DNA of 64,000 nt from Plasmodiophora brassicae (lineage: Eukaryota > Endomyxa > Phytomyxea > Plasmodiophorida > Plasmodiophoridae): positions 806,001 through 870,000 of the forward strand of contig JASFAU010000013.1 in NCBI GenBank assembly GCA_039704465.1, read 5' to 3'. The notes beneath the pieces were generated by a model. It was given only the letters and a program-made list of their open reading frames with translations, made no database searches and was not told the DNA's origin. A program made the position numbers and the translations under genes. Shown in pieces: positions 10,172-22,032 of this stretch (positions are counted from its first letter, which is position 1; each line of letters begins with the position of its first letter).

Positions 10172-13100
10172 ATGTCGCCGTCGATCGAGGCCGGTGCGCT
10201 CGAGTCGTCGATACGGGTGGCGTGCCCGGATCTCGACGACGCCATCGTCGTGTACGTCGCGTCGATGACGCTGGACGTCCTGGCGTCGTCGACGATGGTG
10301 GATGCGGCGGGCACGCTGGCCGAATCGATGGTCGACTACGACGTTGCGGGTGATGGCGATTCCGGCGCACGAATCGCATCCGAGATACTCGCCCGCGTTG
10401 GCGTTACGGAAGTATGGAATGCGCCTGTGCGATCGCGTTCCTGTCACCGTTCCTGACGGGTGCTTGTTGATTTAAGGAAACGATGAAGTCGCAGGTCGTG
10501 GAGGAGTCTGGTGACGAACGTGTCGCAGAAGAGTCTGTCGCCGTCGACGACCTGTCGCGAGGGCAGATTGTTCTGGCAAGGCACCCCTCGGACGACATGT
10601 GGTACCAGTCGGAAGTCGTGTCCATTCGTGATGGCGTTGTCTCTGTGCGGATCGACCGCCTGGGCGAAACCATCGAGTTGCCCACGTTTAGGATCAAGCT
10701 GTTCCCCGCTACGTCGACTATCTCCGACCTTCTCTCTGCGAGTGCGCCTGCCAACGACAAGAGGATATCGATGCGGGAACGCGTCCACAAGGTACGGTGC
10801 GGCTTCTCGAGATGGGTGCACGCGCGTGTAATCGAGTCCACAGGATGCAAACCGGATCGTTGAGAGCCTGAAGGAGGATCCTAGAAAGAGGGCGGCGAGA
10901 GACGAGAAGCAGAGGGTGCGTACCGAGAAGCAGGCGGAGCAGAAAGCTAGAATCGCGGCACAGGAAGCCGATGCACAACGCCAAGCAGCCAATGCCAAAG
11001 CGCTTGAAGTTCTTGCGCTCCAAGCGAAGGGATCCGCGTCTAACAGCAAAGATATCGTACGGCTGTTGGGAACCGTATGGGGTACCTGTTCTCACGTGTG
11101 CCGTCTGCAGATTGTCACCAGCTTTGTCCTGCCGGCAATTGGCGGAGGCACCGATCTACTGACAGAGTCGTCTCTCCGCTTTGCATCAGGAAGACGGTCG
11201 ATACATTACTCCCTTCGTTTCGTTATTTCTGCTGACTGTGTTTGGAATCAGATATGGGCTGTGCGGTCGCAACGGTGTCGGAAAGTCTACGCTCCTGAAG
11301 GCCATGGCCTCGTATGAAATCAAAGGGTTCCCGATGCACGTTCGCGTTCTGTACGTGGAACAGGAGGTCACCGGCGATGATGTTAGTGATGACGGTCCTC
11401 ATTGACATGCATCGCGTCATGCTGAGCGCTTCAATCTAGACGCCGGTTATTGATTCCGTCTTGAGCGCCGACATTGAGAGAATCGAGCTTCTGAAAAAGG
11501 AAGAAGAACTGGTTGAAGGTCAGCGTCGTGAGACTTGGACGGAACGTTTAACGGGGTATTCATTTTCGTTCTGTAGATTCAAGCGCGGCCGAGGAGCTCG
11601 CCGCCGTTTATGACCGCCTGCGAGATATCGACGCATGGGTTAGCGATCATAATCCGGACGTGGCATGCGCATACGTGTAGTACTGACGATCACTTGTAGG
11701 GCGCTGAGGCTCGTGCGTCATCTATTCTGGCTGGTTTGCAGTTTTCTCCCGAGATGCAACGAATGCCTACGAAATCGCTGTCTGGTGGCTGGCGAATGAG
11801 GGTCGCGCTAGCAACAGCGCTATTCCTCAGGCCTGACGTCCTGTAGGCAAACCTGTGCATTGCGATCCCATCGTCCGTAACTGACACGTGTTCACCAGGC
11901 TTCTTGATGAACCGACAAACGTAAGCCGGCGAATCTGTCATGTTTGAATGCTGGTCACCTAGCGTTGAGCAGCATTTGGATTTCCCCGCCGTCCTCTGGC
12001 TCGAGAAGTACCTTCGGGAGTTACCATCCACGCTTGTCGTGGTTTCACACGACCGTGTGTTCATCAACAATGTTGTGACGGACATCGTTCACATGGTATT
12101 TGCGATATTCGAGGAATGGCCATCGTGAACCCTAATCGGTGCCTTGTTTAGGAGAATCGCCAGCTAATGTACTACAAGGGCGACTACGACAACTTCGAAC
12201 GGGTCCGCGCGGACACTCGCAAGCAACAACATAAGGTCCTCCGAAACCCATAGTCCAAGGTAGTCTGACCTAACGAAGGGTTCAGCTATTCGAAGCCAAC
12301 CAGCGCAAGCGTCGGCACATGCAAACGTTCATTGATCGTTTCCGCTACAATGCCAATAGAGCGCGCCTCGTCCAGTCGCGTATCAAGTCGCTTGAACGAC
12401 TCGGATATGTCGATGACGTCGAGGAGGATTCCCAGTTCCGTCTGGATTTCCCTGACCCGGAGCCGCTCGGAAAGCACATCATTCAGATGGACGATGTCGC
12501 GTTCGGGTACGACCGGACGCGGCCGCTGCTGAACAACGTGAACATTCGCCTCGATATGGAGTCGCGTGTCGGTGTCATTGGAGCGAACGGATGCGGAAAG
12601 ACGACCTTGCTGAAGTTGATGCTGGGTCAGCACCTGGTGATATTGTCTCCGGGATGAAGTTTGAATTTGATTCCATTGTTCAGGTGAGCTGTCCCCGGAC
12701 GCCGGTTGTGTGTTTAGGAATTCAAACGCGCGCATATCGGTGTTTACCCAGCATCACGTTGATCAGCTGAACCTGTCGCAATCCCCCTTGGAGCATTTCA
12801 ACGAGTGTTTCCCTGGCAGCGATATGCCGACGTTGCGAGCTCAACTCGGGCGGTTTGGTGTGAGCGGGAACCTCGCTCTCCAAACCATTAGCACCCTGTC
12901 CGGTGGGCAGAAGAGCCGCGTTGCATTTGCGAAGATCATGATGACCAAGCCCCATTTGGTCCTTTTTGGTATGTGCAAGGGAGTGTGTTTCAGGCGTATC
13001 CGGCTCTAACGGTCTCGATACAGATGAACCGACGAACGTATGCATGAGCTGCTATGGCCTTGTCGTATTTGTTACTCACAAGCGCGATATTGTAGCACAT

Positions 13101-13394
13101 GGATTTGGAGACAGTTGATTCCCTGATCAATGCACTGGCGACCTTCACCGGCGGAGCCATGTTCATCAGTCACGACCAGTACTTCCTGGTACGTCCCCGC
13201 CCTTGTGTCCCTTGGCATCCGCGTCTCTTGTTGGCCAGCTATTTGCCATTTAAGGGACGTCTTGTAACCTGTTGCTAATGCGTTGCACGCAGAAGAACGC
13301 AGCGTCCGAGTTCTGGTCGATTGCGAACGGCAAGGTCCAGTACCTGGACTCGTTCGAGGCAGCCAAGGCGCACACATACGCTACTCTGCGATGA
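10172..13394 (+). CDS. ABCF3: ABCF3/GCN20-type translation factor ATPase with a Tudor-like insertion
   Basis: A cytosolic twin-ATPase ABC protein without membrane segments; family members act on ribosomes and in Gcn2 signalling. The ATG at 10172 begins the Gcn20/ABCF3-type helical N-domain. A barrel-like segment at about 10540-10710 ([20 protein letters not shown]) resembles a Tudor/agenet fold, and a charged coiled coil follows (10860-11030). ATPase 1 has Walker [10 protein letters not shown] (about 11270) and signature [15 protein letters not shown] (about 11780), then [18 protein letters not shown] and SHDRVFINN. ATPase 2 has GANGCGKTT (about 12590), [14 protein letters not shown] (about 12900), the 14-nt exon for DEPTN at about 13023, [10 protein letters not shown] and ISHDQYFL. 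About ten introns of 35-60 nt are needed. Stop at 13392-13394. Confidence 0.93.
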
Positions 13395-13763
13395 GTGTAC
13401 CCGAGGGCACCGTCGCTAGCTTGATGCTGTGGAGGGCAATATACTCACTGTTTCTATCATTCTGATGGCAACTATTAACAAGCATAGGCGGCTAGGTATT
13501 ATCGTAGTTGGTTGCAAATGGCCCATTGTCCCCATTCCCTGATGATCCGGAGCCATCTGGCTGCTTTGGAACGGCTGCATAGCGGGAGCAACCCTCATTT
13601 AGGGTTGGATCCTGCAGGCATTCGAAGTACCATAATAATTTAATGAAACATGCCATCTATGTGAGTTGATTGCGATGGTCGGGTTCTGGACAGTTGACCG
13701 GGTGTGATCTTGCTGCTGGCTTGCTGCCCGAAAGCGAACGTTTGGGGCAGCTGGAAGCGCAGG
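13395..13763. other. Intergenic, convergent 3' ends
   Basis: This 370-nt gap separates the converging ABCF3 and CENPJ-like genes. Short AT-rich runs are present, and nothing coding is supported. Confidence 0.5.
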
Positions 13764-15538
13764 TCACCAGACATGACGGACGACATGTGACCGGGACACA
13801 CATACCTGAGGCTTTGGGGCGTCTACCGCCTCCCTTCTGTTAGGATGGTGAACAGAGACTTTACCATCAACGACACGATGCACCAGGCCGTTGCAGAACC
13901 GGACTTCCTCATCGCCGTTCGCCTGCACAACTTTGACGACGCCGTCGGGGAACGTGATCTGCTTGCTGCCGTCCGGGTAGTGGACTTCCTTCTGCCCGCT
14001 GGCGAAATCAAACGTCTGAACGCCGCTGGCGAGCGTCACGTGTAGAATCCCGTCGGCTTTATACCTGTACTCTTCGCGGTCTGCAAAGATCTGGACCAAA
14101 TGTCAGCACGCGAGCCGGGAACGGGGGCGATGCGCGAACAGCACCTTCCGCTCGTCGCCATTGGCGAATCTGACGACGACGATGCCGTCGGCGTTGACGG
14201 TCTTCACAGCACCATTCGGGAATTCAATGACTTTCGTCCCGTCGGAATACCGGGTGACCACCTTGCCCCCGGGATGGACGACACGCTGAGCAACGACGTC
14301 GTCAGCGGGCTCCGTCTTCGGCAAGGAGTTCTGGTCCTGCACAGGCGACGCATTCGTATCGGGCGGACCCGCTAAGCTGACAGGGGGCGCCTCCGCTATC
14401 GACGAGGGGCGCACGTGCCTCTGGACAACGACGCCATCGGGGCGAGGCAGTCTGGGGGCGGCCGCCTCGACCGCAGCCCACGCCGCGATCCGGCTCTTCT
14501 CCTGCTCGTGCAACTCCAGGCGCAGCTGCGAGTTGGCTTCCTTGAGGTTGTCGATCTCCAGCTGTGTGGTCCACGTTGACACGGATCGGGGGCACGGCGC
14601 GCGGGTCGGCCCAGCGACCTACCTTCTGCCGTGAGATTTCCGCCTTCAGCTTGGCGAGGCTCGCATGCGATCGATCCTGGACGGCGCGGAGCGCCTGCTC
14701 GGCGGCCTCGACACGCTCGCGAACATGCCGATCGGGCAGCTGGGCCTGCAACGCCAGTTGCGCTTGCCGGTCCAGCTCCGCCTTCTGCTTCCTCACCTGC
14801 ACGCCAACGTCGGCCATCGTCCACCACCGGCCGGCAACGACCCTACCTCTTTCAGGTGCTTCGCCTTTTCAGCAGCGAATGCCGCCTTGTCGGCCTCCAG
14901 GCTGTCAGCCGTCGACGCCGCCCGATCCTGGAGCTGTTTGACCTGCGACAACCGACGCCCGTCAGACACAGCGTGCCATCAGCGGCCGGCGCGCGCGCCA
15001 CACACGACCTGGTAGAGAAGCTCGCGGTTCCGCTCGCGAAGCTTGGCGTTCTGCTTCGCCAGCAGGGCGCAGTCGGCGGCGGCGACCGCGTTCGAGGCGG
15101 CGGCGGCGAGCTGTTCCCGTGCGGACGCCAGTTCGCTCGTCAGCGATTCGATCTGGCACAACACGGCCACATGAGGCGAGCGCCACCGGAGCGGGGGGTG
15201 GTGTGCAAATCGACCTTCGCGCGCAACCGGCCGAGCTCGGCCTTCGTCGCCGCGTTCAGCTCGCGCCTGGACTCCAGGCCGGGCACCAGGCCGCGAACGT
15301 CATCGGGCGCTGGCACCGACGACGACGCCGTTTGGTAGAAGCGGTGCACGAGGCCTTCGGGCCGTGGCCTCTGAGCGGCGGCGGGTCGCTTCGGGGCCGC
15401 CGACCTCGTGACCAGCTGCTCCACCCGCTGGAACTCGTCCAGGTCGCGCTTGTCGTTGCGGCGGCGCTGCGCCCAGCTGAACGGCTGCGGCGGCCGGTTC
15501 TCCTGGTCCGGGGCGCCCTGCCCAACCGGCACGGCCAT
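13764..15538 (-). CDS. CENPJ/SAS-4-like centriole protein (TCP10 C-terminal domain)
   Basis: CENPJ/CPAP/SAS-4 proteins control centriole length and recruit pericentriolar material through a C-terminal G-box of repeated beta strands. That G-box is clear here: repeats of the form YxDGTKVIEFPNGxVK (GGKVVTRYSDGTKVIEFPNG at about 14260; VHYPDGSKQITFPDG and QANGDEEVRFCNG at about 13980-13890). Upstream exons are long Ala/Glu/Arg coiled coils (about 15170-14600), and the N-terminus begins at ATG 15538 with a Pro/Arg-rich head. Several 50-60 nt introns separate the exons. The protein is short for the family and no tubulin-binding PN2-3 motif is recognisable, so a shorter TCP10-type relative is possible. 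Confidence 0.85.
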
Positions 15539-15774
15539 CGGTGCCGACGTCAACGCGATCGACGCCACCACCGCCGCGGATCCGCCAGAATAGAGCAACG
15601 CGCCGCGCCCTCTGCTCGGCCCACCTCTGCCTGTACCGGCGTCGGCACGCGCGCGCGGGGCCCACACCGCCGCCCGCCCGCCCCGCGCTCGTAACGTCAA
15701 CCGGGCGCACGACGACACGCACACACACTCTGTCTGGCAGCCGGTGCCACCACCCCAACCGGTGTGCGATCTCT

Positions 15775-17136
15775 TTACAGGTTCGAGTTCGGCTCGAACG
15801 TCAGCACGATCTTGCCGACGGTTTCGCGGGACATGAGCCGTTGCAGGGCCTGTGGGCGACGAACGGTTGGTGCGATGACGGGCGGCAGGCATGGCTGTGT
15901 GTGCGTACCAGGCCGATCTGCTGTACAGGGAAGCGCTCGCTGACGACGGGTCTGATCTTGCCTTCGTCGAGCAGCGCGAAGAGGCGGTTGAACGTGCGCG
16001 CGTAGACCCGACGATCTTTCTGGATCGCGGCACCCCAGAAGACGCCGACGATCGACGATTGCTTCAGCAGGGGCAGGTTCAGCGGCATGCTGGGGATGCT
16101 GCCGCTGGTGAACCCCACCACCAGGAGCCTAATACCAGCGCGTATCAGGGCACGGGGCCTCCTGCACCAGGGCGACACCCGCCTAACCTGCCGTTCCAGG
16201 CGATGCATTTCATTGCCTGCGTCGTTGCAGAGCCGCCGACCGTGTCCACGATCAGGTCTAACGATCAAGCTCAGCGCGCGGACGCGTTGTGAACAGGGCC
16301 GCGCATGCCACGTCGCCCACCTGCACCCTGCTCTTCGAGATGGCGCCATGCCGACTTGGGCCAGTCCCGGTCGGTGCGGTAATTGACGACGGCATCGGCG
16401 CCGGCCCTGAGGACCGCCTCCCGTTTGCTGTCGCCGTCCACCACCCCAATTACCGTTGCGCCGTACGCTTTAGCGATTTGGACCTATCCGTCAAGGCTCG
16501 TTCAACACAGTATCGGCAACCGGCACGGGCAACGTTCGGGGACCGATGCTAGGCCGATGCCGCCGGCGGCGCCTAGAACCAGCACCCGGCAACCTTCCCG
16601 GAGGTCGCCTCTGCAGCGTCACCCACCCGTTCAGTCGCTGTCGAGCGGGTCGGAACCACGACGACCCACAGGACCTGTCAATGAGAGCGAAGTGCGACGT
16701 CGCGTAGACCATGCCGAACGCGGCCGCCTCGTCTGCGCCGGTCAGTGTGGCCGTTCAGCTGGGTCGTTCTCGCGCGCGTACCAAAGGTGAGCGTCTCAGG
16801 GATCGGTAGCAAATACTGCAGGGGCACTGCGATGCGGCGCGCGTATGCACCAGCCTTCGGCAGGCTGCCGAACACGCGCGCGCCAACCGGGATCGGAGAC
16901 CCAGCACCGACATGCTCGACGACGCCGGCGAACTCGACGCCGGGCACGAACGGGACCGCCGGCCGGTACTGGTACTTGCCCCGGCACATCAGCACGTCGA
17001 AGAAGTTCAGCCCGGCGGCGACGACGCGCACGACGGCGACCCCGGGCGGGGGCGCGTCGCCGCAGGACGGCCCCGGGGCGCCGCTCTCCCACACCGGCGC
17101 GCCCTGCTCGTAGTCGTGGACGACCAATGCGCACAT
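15775..17136 (-). CDS. Zinc-independent MDR-family quinone oxidoreductase
   Basis: An NAD(P)H-dependent quinone/enone reductase of the zeta-crystallin type. The ATG at 17136 starts an N-domain with VAAGLNFFDVLMCRGKYQ, PFVPGVEFAGVVEHVG and VGARVFG. The nucleotide-binding segment LVLGAAGGIGL lies near 16560 in a separate exon. Then come VDGDSKREAVLRAGADAVINY (about 16400), a catalytic-domain stretch with VVGFTSGSIPSMPLNLPLLK (about 16110) and a C-terminal exon ending near TVGKIVLTF at the TAA at 15775-15777. No zinc ligands are seen. Roughly six exons. The layout is like human QORL/plant enone reductases. The substrate cannot be read from sequence. Confidence 0.9.
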
Positions 17137-17512
17137 CGCGTCCCAAGGAGGTATCTTCCCCGCCCAAAACGGTACGAGGCCTTCGGGGCGGGGGGCGACC
17201 TTCCGTGCTCCAGCTTGGCCTGTACATGCTGATACGTACAATCCGTCATGACGCCGACAACGTGGCACCCTGTGCGAATACTCAACATGCCACGGCGGCT
17301 GTGCTCTGCAGGGTTGGTTGCACCTGAGGGCTGACCGAGAGAGCGACGACGTCGCAGGGCGCGTTCCCACCCCGACGGGTGAAATAAGGTAGCCACGGGG
17401 CGACACAAATAGATCCGCGCACGTGACGGGACTGCGTCGGCGGCGAGCTCCGCAGCAGCCCCTCCGCTGCTCCCTGCCAGAAGCCCCGGACCCCAGGGCC
17501 ATAGCACCAACG
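17137..17512. promoter_or_regulatory. Shared upstream region of divergent genes
   Basis: About 375 nt separate the start of the minus-strand quinone oxidoreductase from the start of the plus-strand LRR gene. It must hold both promoters. No TATA box or other defined element is recognised. Confidence 0.4.
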
Positions 17513-19706
17513 ATGCAGACTGCTCGTGCGGCGTGCCGGAATCTGGTCGTGCTGCCCGCCGTTCTACTCGCCTTGCTGGTGTCGACGTCGGCGCCCGGTG
17601 TAGAGCACGTCTACTTCGAGTTGCGGGATGGCGCCGTCGCCAGCATGCCACAGACGCTGGCGCGGGCGCATTTCCAGTTCGTGGACGACGTCATGACGAA
17701 CAGGCCACGTCACACCAGGCGCGACGCGATTCAGATTCCATACGGCCTCAACTGGAACCAGTTCGACCTGGTATGGGCCGTCGTCATGATCACGTCCCGA
17801 CGTGTCCGTAACGAAACGGGACTCAGATGACCAGTTATTTGGAAAGTGGCGTCCTGACCGAACAGCACTGCCATCTTCGCAACGTGTTCAACCTGATTCT
17901 CGCAGTCCAGTTCTTGGAGATCCGTGGGCAGGAACGTGGCGACATGGTAGAGCGGTTACTGGACACCGCTGCCAGAGTGACGCTCAAGCACCCATATCTT
18001 CCGACGGTTCTTACATACGAACTCGTCCGGGGCTTTGTGGAGTGTGCTGCCAACGTGTAGGCCACGATAGTATCGTCCGTCTGCGATCGAACATCACCTG
18101 ACGAGCCCTTCGTATTGTAGAGCTGACGTACCCGTGGGCCATGCGCCAGTCGACGACTTAGTCGCCCATCTCATAGCCCGCATGGCAAGTTGGCATTTCC
18201 GCGACATTTGTGAAGGGAGGGCTGTCGCAGGGGACGTGCCGTCATCCATTATCGAATGCAGCACGAACGGCATCTGGGGGCACATGTCTAGCGAATGGTT
18301 CTTAAGCATTTCAACCGACGGCATAACATCGGCGTATGTCCCCGAGTTCCGTGTTGGCTGTGCCGATAACTGACCTGCCGTCAGGGTGTTCACTCACAAT
18401 CGAATCGAAGCGCTCAGGAGTCAGGCATTCGCCGCATTCAAGGATTTGTCCCAGCTGTACGTATAAGGGGATTATACCAGCCTCGCAACCCGGGTCCAAA
18501 CCAGGCGCTGGCACAGGTCGCTCGACAACAACGATATCTCGGCGATTGAAGGCGGCGCATTTGACGGTCTGTCTTCGTTACGGTCGCTGTAAGAACGTTC
18601 GCAGTCCGATGTACCAGCGAGGACGGGACAGTTGAAAACATGCATGGCCCGTACAGGTTTCTGCACACCAATTGTATCTCGTCGATCAGGGAGAGCATGT
18701 TCAAGGGTTTGCCGATGCTGACCGTCCTGTATATATATGCCAACCGATGAGGCAGACGCTCTTCAACACTGTCAACTCATTCGTGCACAGCTTTTTATTT
18801 AACAATCGGATCGAGCTGGCCGAGAAAGGTGCATTTCGGGCGCTGCCTCTGCTTACAACTCTGTACTGCTGATCGCCTGCACGACTGGGCAACCGGCGTA
18901 TTACCGTCTGACAGCCGCACAGCCTTTTAGGTTGCAACCAGATGGCTTCGGTCGAGGACGGCATGTTTGATGGACTACCTTCTCTCCGATCGTTGTGAGT
19001 ATTTATACACGTTCTGCAATAGGGCAATCCCGCCATTGAAAAGCTCACATGTATGCAAAGGGATTTGTCGCAGAACCAGATCGACATAATCGAATGGGGC
19101 GCACTCAGTGGTCTGTCGACGCTCGTAGATCTGTGCGCAATCGTGTCCTGTAAGCCATGGGGGTGACAATAACCTGTACTGTTTCCACAGCGACCTGAGC
19201 GACAATCGCATGGAATTCATCGATGAAGGCCTATTTGGCGGAATGTCTTCGCTGACAGATCTGTACGCACCACTCTGGTCAGATAAGTTGCCTCGTAACG
19301 TCATCCGCTGATTCGATGGTAGACGGCTGGCAAACAATCGCATAGAGTTTATTACGCCCGGTGCATTCTCTGGGCTGCTGGCGCTGGAACGGCTGTATTT
19401 GTGCTCCCGTCGTCCCTGTTGTACAACAACGATCGTCTGAGTATGCGCAGTGACTTGTCAGGCAACCAGATCCACACGATTGAGTGGGGCGAGCTGTTAT
19501 CTGGTCTTCCATCGCTATCCCAACTGTGCGGGTGTTCCCGGTCCATGATTCCGCACGGATTGAAATATGTTCCTAATAGGCTGTTAAAAGGGAACCCCAT
19601 TTGCAGTCGACCGCCCGGAGGGACGCTGAAGTCGATCGTGTTCCGCGCCGTGGGCAAGCCGTCTCTTATATCGGGTGTTCCTGCCGGCGTTGACGTTCAG
19701 TGCTGA
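17513..19706 (+). CDS. Secreted SKP1/BTB-like leucine-rich repeat protein
   Basis: From ATG 17513 a signal peptide (hydrophobic run LVVLPAVLLALLVSTSAP) leads into a short module that reads as a SKP1/BTB-like fold: a beta hairpin (VYFELRDGAVASM), a helix, IQIPYGLNWNQFDL, then after an intron of about 56 nt a helical part (LRNVFNLILAVQFLEIRG). From about 18390 LRRs follow, one per exon, spaced about 130 nt. Examples are NDISAIEGGAFDGLSSL (about 18530), NQIDIIEWGALSGLSTL (about 19075), NRMEFIDEGLFGGMSSL (about 19205) and NRIEFITPGAFSGLLAL (about 19335). A C-terminal cap with GNPICSRPPGG precedes the TGA near 19706. No membrane anchor is evident within this span. The SKP1/BTB assignment is by pattern and needs structural confirmation. 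Confidence 0.8.
18390..19540 (+). repeat. LRR exon array, ~130-nt period
   Basis: Nine LRR-coding blocks of about 70 nt alternate with introns of about 50-60 nt. Each begins around the LxxNxI core and ends at L, immediately followed by a GTA donor. Every repeat therefore enters and leaves in the same intron phase, so exons can be gained or lost without frame disruption. Confidence 0.8.
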
Positions 19707-20275
19707 TTTGTCCGGCCGAATGATGACCTACTGCACAAATACATGTTGTGCTATTGAATCGAGACGGTAATGCGGAGCGATGCGTTCACTGACACATGAT
19801 CGCCGCACGACTGTGGATACCCCGCCGGGTGTGCTTCCGGAGGGTCTCCGATGTAACAGTAGCGGTCTCGCAGCCGGACTGTTCCTCGCTGTACTTGCCT
19901 TTGCTGCTGAAGTTGCCACTGCTGCCACAATGAAACACTCAGAGCTTTCCCCGGCGACCACAGTCGAAGATCGGTATGATACGCTGCGTTCGACAACACG
20001 GTTGGCGGGCACCAAACCCAGAAGCCGATCAGCAGCATCGGCCACCCTGGACATCACCCAACCATCTGCACAGACGGCGCCGACAACGCTACCAGCCGGT
20101 CGATAAGCGCGACACTATCGCCAGCGTCGTGAACAGAGGGGGTACGGCCGGTGCACAATTGTTCGTCGTTCGGTACAACCCTGCCAGACGACAGATAACG
20201 TGATGGGAGCGCCCTCCGCATTCCCGATACAGTTCCAAAGCATAGCTGCCCCCAGGTGGACAAACACTTCACGTT
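19707..20275. other. Region after the LRR gene; possible extra exon
   Basis: A plus-strand frame at 19780-20106 contains a hydrophobic run (GLAAGLFLAVLAFAAEVATA) with a basic, Ser/Thr-rich tail. It could be a membrane-anchor exon of the LRR gene reached by splicing past 19706, or chance. Nothing else is supported. Confidence 0.35.
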
Positions 20276-20608
20276 TTAGAGTTCAGGGAGGTCGGCGTGA
20301 TGGTCGGCCTGATCCTCAGGGTAGCACTTCACGAAGCAGCGCAGGAGGTCCTTCTGGCAGTGGTCCCAGCACCGATGGCAGTGCTCGACCAGGCCCTGGC
20401 ATTCCTCGCTATCGACGCCGTCCCGCTGGAAGATGGTGCACAGCTTGTTGCAGATGATGGCACAGACGGATTGCTTTCGAAGGCACTCGGTCCGGCACGT
20501 GATGAACGCGTACGGGTCGGCCGCTGCCCCCGGTTGTCTCTGCCCACAGGCGACAGAAACGATGCCCACGAGCACGGCCAGCAATCCAATCGTTAATCTC
20601 CACGACAT
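20276..20608 (-). CDS. Small secreted cysteine-rich protein
   Basis: This single-exon frame of 110 codons starts at ATG 20608. The first 25 residues are a classical signal peptide (TIGLLAVLVGIVSVACG). The mature part of about 85 residues has eleven cysteines. Many are spaced Cx3C (CRTEC, CAIICNKLC, CWDHC, CFVKC), which would fit paired helices pinned by disulfides. No known family is recognised. In a parasite this size and cysteine content would mark a candidate effector. A few residues N-terminal to 20608 are also open (to an earlier ATG at 20644). Confidence 0.75.
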   Translation of the reverse strand: MSWRLTIGLLAVLVGIVSVACGQRQPGAAADPYAFITCRTECLRKQSVCAIICNKLCTIFQRDGVDSEECQGLVEHCHRCWDHCQKDLLRCFVKCYPEDQADHHADLPEL

Positions 20609-20680
20609 TACGAGTATGACCGGCGCGCATGAGTCACCCCCCACAGAACAGCACGTTGACTCGCACAGGGGACCCCGGGT

Positions 20681-22032
20681 TTATTGTGCCGACGAATCGT
20701 CATTGCCCTCGTTGGGTTTCACAAGGGCGCCGACGTGGTGGTGACCGGCAGCGATGGAGACGACTTCCCGGCCCTCGAACGCGCCGACAAGTGTCGGCTC
20801 CCGCAACGTCTCCCGATCACCATGCCCGAGGCAGACGGTCCTGCCGCTGCCCCAGGTGAATACGTTGCCCACGGCCGTCAGGATCACACTGAAGTTATGA
20901 CCGGCGGCGACCTGCACAACGGGATCGTTCTAGGACGACGACCGGTATCAGCGATACGTCAACGAACGGGGCGACCGGGCGCACGTACCCCGAGTTCGGC
21001 TGATTTCAGTTCGTACGGGAGCATCCACTGGCGATCGCCCCAGATAAAGACACGCCCGTCGGTGGTGCAGGCCAGCGTGTGCCTGTCCGAGCAGGACACA
21101 TCCGCGATGGTCTCGTCCTTGAGCGCCTCGACCAGCGTCGGTATACCTTCCAGGGCGAACATATCCAGGTTGCTGGATCCGCCCAGGCCCAGCTGCCCGG
21201 TATCGTTCTTCCCCCACATGTACAGCCTGCCGCTCTCGGTGATCGCTGCCGAACTCGCCGACCCGGTCGCGATCAGCTTGACAGGCCCGGGAATGGCTTC
21301 GATCAGCTGCGGCGACGTCCGGTCCCGGTTGGAGTTCAGCCCCAGGCGGCCGTATTCGCCCCGTCCCCAGGCGTACACCTTGCCGTCATCGGTGCGCGCC
21401 AGCGTGTGGTACTTCCCGCACGCGACTTGAACGACCCGCTGGCCGTCAAGCGCCTCGACACGTTTCGGAGACTCGGCCGACTTCAGATCCCCATGCCCGA
21501 GGCCGCCACATCCAGTCAGCCACCGCCCGCCCTAGTCGTGATCGCGTTTAGACGACGATCAACCCAACGCGCGATGCGATAACGGACGAACCCATCCCCA
21601 GGTGTACACGCGTCCCTGTTCCGAGACAGCGGCGGTGTGGTAATTGCCACAGTCGATGCCGACGACGCTGTCGTTGCCTTCGAGCGGGACCTGGACCGGA
21701 GTCGGCATGCCGACAATGCCGCTGGACTGTTGCGGGGTGCCCAGGCGCCCGTAATCCGCTTTGCCGAACGCCCACAGATGCCGATTCGCATCCAGCACGC
21801 AGGAATGCGATTCGCCGGCGGCGAACGCGCACACGTCCTCGTCGTGGCCCTCGAACTCGACGATCTCCGGCAGCAGGCAATCCTTGCGGTCGCCGAGGCC
21901 CAGCGCCCCGTCGCCGCCCTTGCCCCAGACGAAGCACTCGGCCGGCGTTGCCGTCGGCCGCGTCGACGCCGACGCCCAGCGCGACCCCGACCGCCGTGAC
22001 AGGGCGCGCCTCGCTAGCGCCAGCATGGTCAT
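20681..22032 (-). CDS. RCC1-repeat protein, possibly mitochondrial
   Basis: At least six RCC1 blades are visible over three exons: VWGKGGDGALGLGDRKD, AFGKADYGRLGTPQ, YTWGW (about 21600), AWGRGEYGRLGLNSN (about 21350), MWGKNDTGQLGLGGSS (about 21200) and TWGSGRTVCLGHGDRE (about 20840). Each is followed by the typical IAAGxxH/DVSCSDRHTLA segment. The start at ATG 22032 or 22026 gives an N-terminus rich in Arg, Ala and Ser without acids (LALARRALSRRSGSRW). That is compatible with a mitochondrial presequence, as in RCC1L. Such propellers serve as GEFs or scaffolds; which role applies here cannot be told. Confidence 0.88.
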
